A stretch of DNA of 64,000 nucleotides from positions 4,030,001 through 4,094,000 of the forward strand of contig JAHREC010000018.1 of the NCBI GenBank assembly GCA_020081605.1. Reading direction: 5' to 3'. Made by a program: the position numbers and the translations under genes. Of this stretch, positions 57,398 through 64,000 are shown piece by piece; within the stretch, counting starts at the first letter, position 1; each line of letters starts with the position of its first letter. The notes beneath the pieces were generated by a model. The model was not told the DNA's origin, ran no database searches, and was given only the letters and a program-made list of their open reading frames with translations. The DNA is from Albifimbria verrucaria (taxonomy: Eukaryota; Ascomycota; Sordariomycetes; Hypocreales; Stachybotryaceae).

Positions 57398-58921
57398 ATG
57401 TCGGCATCTCCACCACAGCCAACCCAGTCGGCCAAGCGCCCTCTAGAGGAGCCATCCTCGCCATCCCGAGCCGGCGATCAGCCCGAGGCAAAGCGACCTG
57501 CGCTCGACAAGGTCATCAGAAATGACGAAGAAACAAAGGCGCTCGACGAGTCTGTCGAGACCCCTGTAGAAGCCGCTGAGCAAAACGGCGACGAAGAGAC
57601 GAACGGCGCCAAGGCCGAGCCCGCAGAGACGGCGGCCACAGATGCTGGCTCCGAAGTGAAGGTCGGCGCCGCCACCGTTGCTTCGACATCAGCAGCGGCC
57701 AACTCTGCAGCCGCTCACGACGAAACCTCGTGGATTCATATTCGTGCCGTCATCTCTAGCCCGGAAGCCGCCACGGTCATTGGCAAGGGCGGTGAGAATG
57801 TCTCCAACATCCGCAAAATGTCGAATGCCAAGTGCACCGTGAGCGATTACCAGAAGGGAGCTGTCGAGCGTATCCTGACAGTTAGCGGCATCGTCGATGC
57901 GGTGGCAAAGGTAGGCTAAGACGGTACTGTATTCGATCGAGTAACTATTGCTGACATTTGGTTGGTAGGCGTTTGGTTTGATCATCCGCACCCTTAACAA
58001 TGAGCCCCTCACCGAAGCCTCGACTGCATCATCTAAGACGTATCCCTGCGTCTCCTTATTCCTCACATCCTCATCGGCTCCATTATCGGTAAGGGCGGTG
58101 CTCGCATCCGCGAGATCCAGGAAGCATCAGGTGCCAGACTCAATGCATCAGACTCTTGCCTTCCTATGTCGAGCGAGAGGTCTCTTGTAGTGATGGGTGT
58201 CGCCGATGCTGTTCACATTGCCACATACTATGTGGGTAGCACTTTACTCGAGCAGCTTAACGAGCGTTTCGGCGGACCCGCTGCCTCTGCTTATGCCACT
58301 CGAAGCGGTGCTCCTGTCGGTTCCATTCCTGGAGGCATGCAGGTAGTTCCTTACAGCCCACAGTCTCCGGCCGGCAACTACGGCCGTGGTGAAAACTACG
58401 CCAGGCATCACGAACGCCGCCCCCGCATGCTGCCCCGCGCCATACCCTCAGCAATATCCCCATGCTGTTCCCTCCGCCAACCCGGCGGTGCCCATGCAGT
58501 ATGGTGGTCAGGCAGCGGCAGGATATGGCGCAGCTGCCCTCACGTGCAACCTCACATGGCACCCCATACTGGCCCGCAACCTCACGGCGCACCACATGCC
58601 CAGCCCATGCCGGGAGCAGGTATGCCTGGCGGGCCCGTTACCCAACAGATCTACATTCCGAATGATATGGTTGGCGCCATCATCGGTAAGGGTGGACAGA
58701 AGATTAACGAGATACGCCAAATCAGTGGCAGTGTTATCAAGATCTTTGAGCCACAAGACAACAGCAACGAACGATTGGTAACGATCACGGGAACCGAAGA
58801 ATGCAACCGCATGGCTTTATACATGCTTTATTCACGACTAGGTAAGCCCTTCATTCAAATAGTGCGTCTAAGCATTGGCTAACCAAGATGTTTAATAGAA
58901 TCGGAGAAGCATCGCATCTAG
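57398..58921 (+). CDS. Triple KH-domain RNA-binding protein (PBP2/HEK2/Rnc1 type), frame-broken
   Basis: Three exons (57398-57910, 57969-58841 and 58899-58921) and four restored C residues (near 58046, 58425, 58436 and 58533) give about 470 residues. A disordered acidic/Ala-rich N-terminus is followed by three KH domains, each with the GxxG loop as GKGG: KH1 at about residues 113-175 (VISSPEAATVIGKGGENVSN), KH2 at about 198-265 (LIPHILIGSIIGKGGARIRE) and KH3 at about 395-460 (IPNDMVGAIIGKGGQKINEI). A Pro/Gln/His/Gly-rich linker separates KH2 and KH3. The protein ends RLESEKHRI on a 23-base last exon. This poly(C)-binding/hnRNP K-like layout matches yeast Pbp2/Hek2 and fission yeast Rnc1, which bind and regulate specific mRNAs. 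The lost bases between KH2 and KH3 would scramble the linker if translated literally. Confidence 0.93.
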
Positions 58922-59711
58922 ACTTGTGATGGTGTACAGGCCCTCGCATTCCTTTGCATGGAGCTACCGAACACAGCTGGGGCGAGACATGAATACTTGC
59001 GCTTGATTGGAGCAAGTACTGGCAGGTATAGGCGTAACCTGATAGTGATTAAGGAGTTAGGACGCAGGCACAAGATTGCACGGTGGATGGGTCAGATCAC
59101 AGGTTCGCGATAGTCGGGTGGGTTAAGCAAAAAGAGTTAATATTTGATGAACTCCGGAGCTCTTTGATTGGAATCTGTTTCAATAGAAACAGTATTAGAT
59201 ATTAGTGTAAGGAGATAATGACAGATATGTGATTGTTCTAAAAGGGCCGACCGAAGTGCATGGCAGTTCTACCACGGGTTATGCTGTAGCGCAGATTTCT
59301 GGACTTGAACGTTTCTAGACGAGATGAGACGGCAGTACATGTTGATAAAGGTTGTGTAATATGTATGAAGCATAACGAACCGACGTCGAGACACGATCAG
59401 CTCCACGCTTGAATCTGTGGATACTAACCTGCTCGAGGCCAATAATAGTTCGTTCCTAGTAGAACCGAAGTATTCGGTATGCACCTGATACGCTTCTGGT
59501 CGCGTGGTGAGGACCAGAGCAATAATGTTTACAGATGCTAATCATCATTCACTCATAGAGTAGCAGGACGAAGGGAACCCGTGGTTATATTTAGTGTCAT
59601 TGCTTCGTTACGCTTGCTCAGCTTAATATGTTATCCTTGATGGAGTAGAGAAAATCGTGGTCGTGTCATGTTGCGTCCGTGTTACATTGACCTCAGACTT
59701 TATATCATCCA
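58922..59711. other. Convergent 3' intergenic region
   Basis: About 790 bases of mixed to A/T-rich sequence between the stops of the KH-domain gene (+) and the alpha/beta-barrel-like gene (-). No gene, structured RNA or repeat is recognised. Confidence 0.6.
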
Positions 59712-60566
59712 TCACAGCTTGGTCAAATGCACGTGGAACTGGAGATAGTCGGGGTTGTTAGCGCACTTCCCTTGGTGTGAAATAATAATATGATAGAGTT
59801 TACACGTACCATGTCAAGCTGCTTCTGGGCTTCTCGGATGTAGTGGACGTTGTTGTCAATGACTTCAAGGGCAGTCAGCATATGCGCGTTGTCCTGGTTA
59901 AACACGGAGTTTGGTGATGTAGAGCGGAATGCACTGCTCTAATACACGATGGAGTTCTAGGAAAGGATCAGGTGACTCACGCTTTCCCTCGCCTCTCTGA
60001 GCAAAGTGCGCCTCAACAGTATCCCAGCCGAGGAGGCCTCTGGCCGCGGGTCCCGCGATAGAGCCGAACCCATGCTCGGCAGGCTGCTCGAAGGAGCCGT
60101 ACGCTATGCCGTGGAATCCAGGCAGGTTCCCTCAACGAGGGCTTTCGCAAAGGGCGCCAGCCGGTCTCGCACCCAGCTAGTCTCCTCGTCCACGCCGTAC
60201 GCGGTGAAGCACTCAACGCAGGGCGAGTCGAGCACGGATTCGATGTCACCCTGGACGGGCATGCTCACGATAAGAGGCGGCTGCTCGTCGGCGACGGTCA
60301 GGGCCTTGAGGACGCTGCCCACGCCGTGTGCTCGGCCGAGCTGGCAAAAGCATCGAGGTCGGCGGCTGAGGACCAGCGAACGAGGACGGTCCAGCGCTCT
60401 GGCTTCTCGTGGTGGCGGCCGGCGTAGACGGAGATGACGCCGGAGACGGCCTTGAGCTTATTGCAGACGTCACTCAGAGACGCCGGCGGGGCCGAAGCGC
60501 CCTCGGGGCCGCAAGCTCGGGCTTGAAGACGAGGGTGATGTACTGGATGACTTCTTGCGACGCCAT
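59712..60566 (-). CDS. Putative dimeric alpha/beta-barrel protein (function unknown), frame-broken
   Basis: Starts MASQEVIQYITLVFKPEL. Three restored bases (near 60512, 60308 and 60122) give a continuous reading to a TAA at 59898-59900 (about 223 residues, ending CIPLYITKLRV). The N-terminal half has the alternation expected of an alpha/beta (Dabb/antibiotic-monooxygenase-like) barrel: a beta strand (IQYITLVFKPEL), a helix (LSDVCNKLKAVSG), beta strands (VISVYAGRHH, RWTVLVRWSS) and a helix (DLDAFASSAEH). A partly similar second half may be a duplicated domain. Downstream of the TAA, a further open stretch (FNQDNAHMLTALEVIDNN to QKQLDM) is followed by a perfect GTACGT donor, a 71-nt phase-0 intron and a short exon ending FHVHLTKL at 59712. 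If two T residues are missing at GTTTAA, it continues the same protein (about 262 residues). Otherwise it is a separate small coding piece. I do not know the function. Confidence 0.6.
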
Positions 60567-61447
60567 GGCTCAATATCGGTTGCGATTTCTGGAAAAGAGA
60601 AATGGTTTTCTTGTCTATATCGTCTGCGAGAGTGTGAGGTGCGGGTAGAGTGAGATAAATAGTCAACGTGACTTACACATGCCGTTGAATCCGGGTCAGA
60701 AAGGCCACCCCACCCGCTACCCTGCATCGAAACACCTTAGAAATCGGTCGAGGGATTCGAGAGGAGCCTGTCCTCTATGCTTTGTAATGTTCGGGTTTTT
60801 ACGGGATTTGATTGACATTGCCTTGTCGTTTTGGAATAGAGATCTCGGAAGTGATTGTCTGTACCAACGGGGGTCTTTGAATTTTACCTTGTCGTTAACG
60901 TTACGGGAAGCACACTACAAGAGTCGACCGAGTTGTTAAATCCTAACGCCTACTTCATCTCAGGTATTACTTCATACCCAGAAAAGACGAATTGCTCCAA
61001 ATTATTCCACCGAAACAAAGAAAATCTCCCCAATGGGGGCCAATGCCGACAGTCCTCCGAGATGAGGCTACGGGTGCAGGAGTAGGCTGGCAGTGGATAA
61101 GATACGCTGTGAAGTTGTCATGAAATCCACCCATCCAGAATTAGCCCTGGTGTAAACATACCCCTTTTTGGACGAGAATTCAAGCTATAGACGCTGTAGT
61201 CGACACGGTGTATCGAATGTGTAGAGATCAGGATTGACACGGGTGCTCATAAGTCTCCCCGACATAGTCAATTCCATCCGGCAACATCGTCATCATTTCC
61301 AGTATCAGCAAAGCCAGTCTCACACAACCTTGACCTCTGCCGTTTCGACACCACATCTACACTCTACACACCCAAAACAAGCACGAATCAACACGAAATC
61401 ACCCTCACCTATAAACCAGAGACCACCAGGCCGCTTCAATTCCCACC
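60567..61447. other. Divergent intergenic region (barrel-like protein / ISC1)
   Basis: About 880 bases between divergent start codons. No supported gene. The last 200 bases are C/A-rich leader for ISC1, ending with a CCACC context at its ATG. Confidence 0.6.
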
Positions 61448-63014
61448 ATGGCCTCGAATCCCCAGCCTCTAGGGCCTCTCCCGCGGAGCTCAACCTCATC
61501 ACGCTCAACTGCTGGGGCCTGCTGCACATATCAGCCCTGCGCGAGCCTCGCCTGGCCGAGATTGGCCGCCGCCTCGCCGCTCTCTCGCCTGCGCCCGATG
61601 TCGTCTGCCTCCAGGAGTGCTGGACCCAGGGCGACTATGCCGCCATTCGCCGGGCGACCCGCTCCGTTCTGCCCTACGGCAAATTCTACCACAGCGGCGC
61701 CTTCGGCGGTGGGCTCGTCATCCTCAGCAGGTGGCCCATTCACGAAAGCTCCATGATCCGCTATCCTCTCAACGGCCGGCCCACGGCCTTTTTCCGTGGA
61801 GACTGGTATGTTGGGAAGGGTGTTGCCTGTGCCAGCATCCGCTTTGGCCCGGAGCCGGGACATGTCCTTGATGTTTTCAACACCCACGTAAGTTCATGTC
61901 CTGGATCACCACCGTTGTATAATGCCCCATAAACCATGCCCATTGACTAACATTACTGCTTTTCCTCCCTGGCAAAGACTCATGCTCCATATGAGAAAGG
62001 CTCCAACAACTCATACATCTGCCACCGCGCGTCCCAATCCTGGGAAATCGCCAAGCTCCTTCGTGCTGCTGCTGACCGGGGCCACCTCGTCGTCGCCCTC
62101 GGTGACTTCAACATGCTCCCCTATCTCTGCTCCATCGGATCATCACAACGCATGCCCCTGTCCAGGACGTCTGGCGTGTGCTCCATCCAGACAGCTCACT
62201 TGGCCCAGCCGACCACCCCGCTGAGATTGCCCGTCGTCGGACCATACCGACGGCCGAGTTTAACCTACTTGAAAACGGCGCAACTAGTGACGGCATCTAC
62301 AACACATGGCGTTGGAACAAGAATCAGCAGAACATGCTCCGTGCTGGCCATCCTTGCCCCGTCGATCCAGACGCTCCCGATCCACGTGGCAAGCGTCTCG
62401 ACTACATCTTTACTTCAACCGGCGACGGTTCCTCCGGCCAGGCGAGCTGGGTTGTCAAGTCAGCTTCAGTTGCACTTACCGAACGCCACCCCGATTTAAA
62501 TGTTTCTCTGTCTGATCATTTTGCCGTACACGCCACTATCTGTCCACGTCCGCCTCCGGATGCGACCATCTCCAAGACTCAAGCACGAACAGCCTCTACA
62601 CTAGCTGCTACCCCAGACTTAGATTCTAGCACTTCTTCTAAGGACGAGGCTATCGCAATGTATGACGAAATCCTGGCTCTCATCCATTCATACACCGCTC
62701 GTGAGCTGAAGCAACGTTACTGGCGCGGGATGCGCTTTTACGCGGCCTTGATAGTTTGGCTAGCCTGCCTTGTTGCCGTCTGGTTCAGCCCCGCCAACTT
62801 TGTTGCTTTTCTCCTCATGTTGCTCAGCAGCCTGGGTCTGACGGCTGGCGTCATCGAGGGCCTACTCGCCCTGCTGTTCTTCTCATGGGAACTTCGCGCG
62901 CTCAAGGAGTTTGAGTGGGAGGTGGAAAACGCCAGGCTCATTGCCTCTGGAGGTACAACCACTTCCGACGAAGAGGATGGTGCCGATAGTGAGCTCACAC
63001 AAAACAAAAGGTGA
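61448..63014 (+). CDS. ISC1: Inositol phosphosphingolipid phospholipase C (ISC1, neutral sphingomyelinase type)
   Basis: Hydrolyses inositol phosphosphingolipids to ceramide at the ER or mitochondrial membranes. Two exons (61448-61887 and 61978-63014; 90-nt intron) and two restored bases (CTAGGGCC near 61476, CTCCCCTA near 62119) give about 492 residues. The start has a strong CCACCATGG context. The catalytic domain is an exonuclease-endonuclease-phosphatase fold: LITLNCWGLLH, VVCLQECW (metal-binding Glu), VILSRWPIH, DWYVGKGVACA (the P-loop-like segment of this family), VALGDFNMLP (Asp and Asn), KRLDYIF and LSDHFAVHA with the catalytic Asp-His pair. Two C-terminal membrane helices (FYAALIVWLACLVAVWF and the segment through LLALLFFSWEL) anchor the enzyme, as in yeast Isc1, followed by an acidic tail. 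Everything needed for activity is present. Confidence 0.94.
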
Positions 63015-63241
63015 AGCTGAGACGCAATATCCTTATCTGTCACCAGATTGGCCCTCTATGTTTAACAGATATGCACAAACGGGAACACAGATATGGCCGT
63101 GGAAATTCATATGATGAATGCCGTCTAGTGATGCTTTAAGTCTACTTCTACTGTTCTATAAACCTGCGGAGATAGCTGTATACGCTCTCCGCCTGGCCGA
63201 CAACCTACTTCTCAGCTAAGGTCATGACGTCCTATGAAAAG

Positions 63242-64000
63242 CTATGCATACTTTGGAGTTGAAGCCTCTAGAGGTTGCATTCTCCGCCATGTGTAGCCCA
63301 GAAATGCCGTCCTTTTCCTCACACGCATCACCACGTCCTTGGTCACCCTGTCTCTCAGCAGCCTGTCCCGTGGACGCTTCCGTTCCTTCTTACCATAGAA
63401 TCTCACGAAATGCTTCAGCACCTCTTTCTCTTCCATCGTCAACGACGCTGTTGAATCGATTTGTTTATCCAATCCACGCAACTTTGCGGAATCGTAGGAT
63501 GTAGCGACTAAGCAGACCGCCAAATCCTGCACTTCCGTGCGATAGTCACTTAGAACTACTCGCACATCACTGGGTGATAGGCCAGCCAAGGACGGCGAAG
63601 ACTCAGACCAGTCTGTCACAGGCTCGGATTCGTCAAAGTAGTGTGTATCCTCAGCCCCGTGAATATGAGGTATGAACGGTGGAGTGAGCGTATGAAGATG
63701 CTCCCACGGCACACCTTTGAACCATCGGTGGGCCTTGATATCTTCTGCATCGTTTGGAAAGACGAAGGGGCTAAAGACTCGAGATTTTGAACCCCATCAA
63801 GCTGGCCCTGGTCTTTCATTTGATAGCGTCGGGAACACAAGCGGTTCTCCATACCTTGAATCAAACGATAGATCAAATCTTTGCACTTCTCTGTTGCAAT
63901 TGGATGTTGGGGAAAGTAGAATCGTGTTCTATGTTCCTAGGATCAAGTCAGTGTCGGATAATAAATCCTACGCCCGTAAAGGGAGCTTACCAGAATGTTC
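63242..64000 (-). CDS. AGC-type serine/threonine kinase, C-terminal part (runs off the window)
   Basis: Partial: only the C-terminal about 235 residues, as the gene continues beyond 64000. Exons 64000-63991 and 63936-63242 are joined by a 54-nt intron, with one base missing near 63785. Seen: the end of a kinase lobe (CKDLIYRLIQ, RLCSRRYQMKD), then HRWFKGVPWEHLHTLTPPF, a typical end-of-kinase/AGC-tail transition ('HxWF' and 'PPF' motifs), followed by HYFDESEPVTDWSESSP and a basic tail (FYGKKERKRPRDRLLRDR) ending ASTPKYA. Fungal AGC kinases related to the NDR or S6K/Akt groups share this layout. The catalytic motifs are outside the window, so the subfamily is not assignable. It is convergent with ISC1, with stops 228 bases apart. 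Confidence 0.75.

Noticed and set aside
60006..60437. 143-codon plus-strand frame opposite the barrel-like gene
   Set aside because: Arg/Ser-rich antisense shadow of a GC-rich coding exon on the minus strand.

Overview
This is nuclear DNA from a filamentous ascomycete (Pezizomycotina, most likely Sordariomycetes and perhaps Hypocreales). The evidence is many short introns of about 50-90 nt with GTAAGT-like donors and CTAAC/CTAAT branch sites, a Zn2Cys6 regulator with a fungal-specific middle region, a Vezatin/Inp2-like peroxisomal myosin receptor, and a giant 'involucrin repeat' protein of the kind linked to Woronin-body tethering. The species cannot be told from the sequence alone.

Layout. 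Left third (1-20 kb): four well-spaced plus-strand genes, namely a C2H2/C2HC zinc-finger regulator (1484-2958), the cullin subunit APC2 of the anaphase-promoting complex (6785-9466), a RING finger protein (14773-16942) and a cytochrome P450 (17916-19609). They are separated by long, pyrimidine-rich, apparently non-coding spacers with short pentanucleotide arrays. Centre (21-40 kb): one giant plus-strand gene (20984-39998, about 6,350 residues) with an Arg/Ser-rich start, a long array of acidic/aromatic-lysine modules and a conserved coiled-coil C-terminus. I read it as an involucrin-repeat protein and probably leashin (Lah). Right third (40-64 kb), gene-dense: a Zn2Cys6 factor (-), an unrecognised helical, probably mitochondrial protein (-), a Vezatin-domain protein (+), PCNA (+), pyridoxal kinase (+), dUTPase (-), a CENP-K-like kinetochore protein (-), a three-KH RNA-binding protein (+), an alpha/beta-barrel-like protein (-), the sphingolipase ISC1 (+) and the C-terminus of an AGC-type kinase (-) running off the window.

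The overriding feature of this sequence is that nearly every long gene is broken by single-base losses, mostly in short homopolymers (C3-C5, A3-A6, G2-G5, T5-T6). Each break moves the reading frame in the same direction (-1 relative to the coding strand), on both strands, about once per 600 coding bases and about 35 times in the giant gene. The conserved protein continues exactly across each break, so these look like uncorrected long-read assembly errors rather than pseudogenes. Coordinates below give whole gene spans. Splice sites and residue counts assume the missing bases are restored.

Functional links are loose, as usual in fungi. PCNA, dUTPase and the kinetochore gene lie within 6 kb, and the PCNA and dUTPase promoters carry MluI-box-like (ACGCGT / ACGCGAAA) sites, which suggests shared G1/S control. 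The leashin candidate and the Vezatin-domain protein both concern peroxisome-derived organelles, but they are not adjacent.
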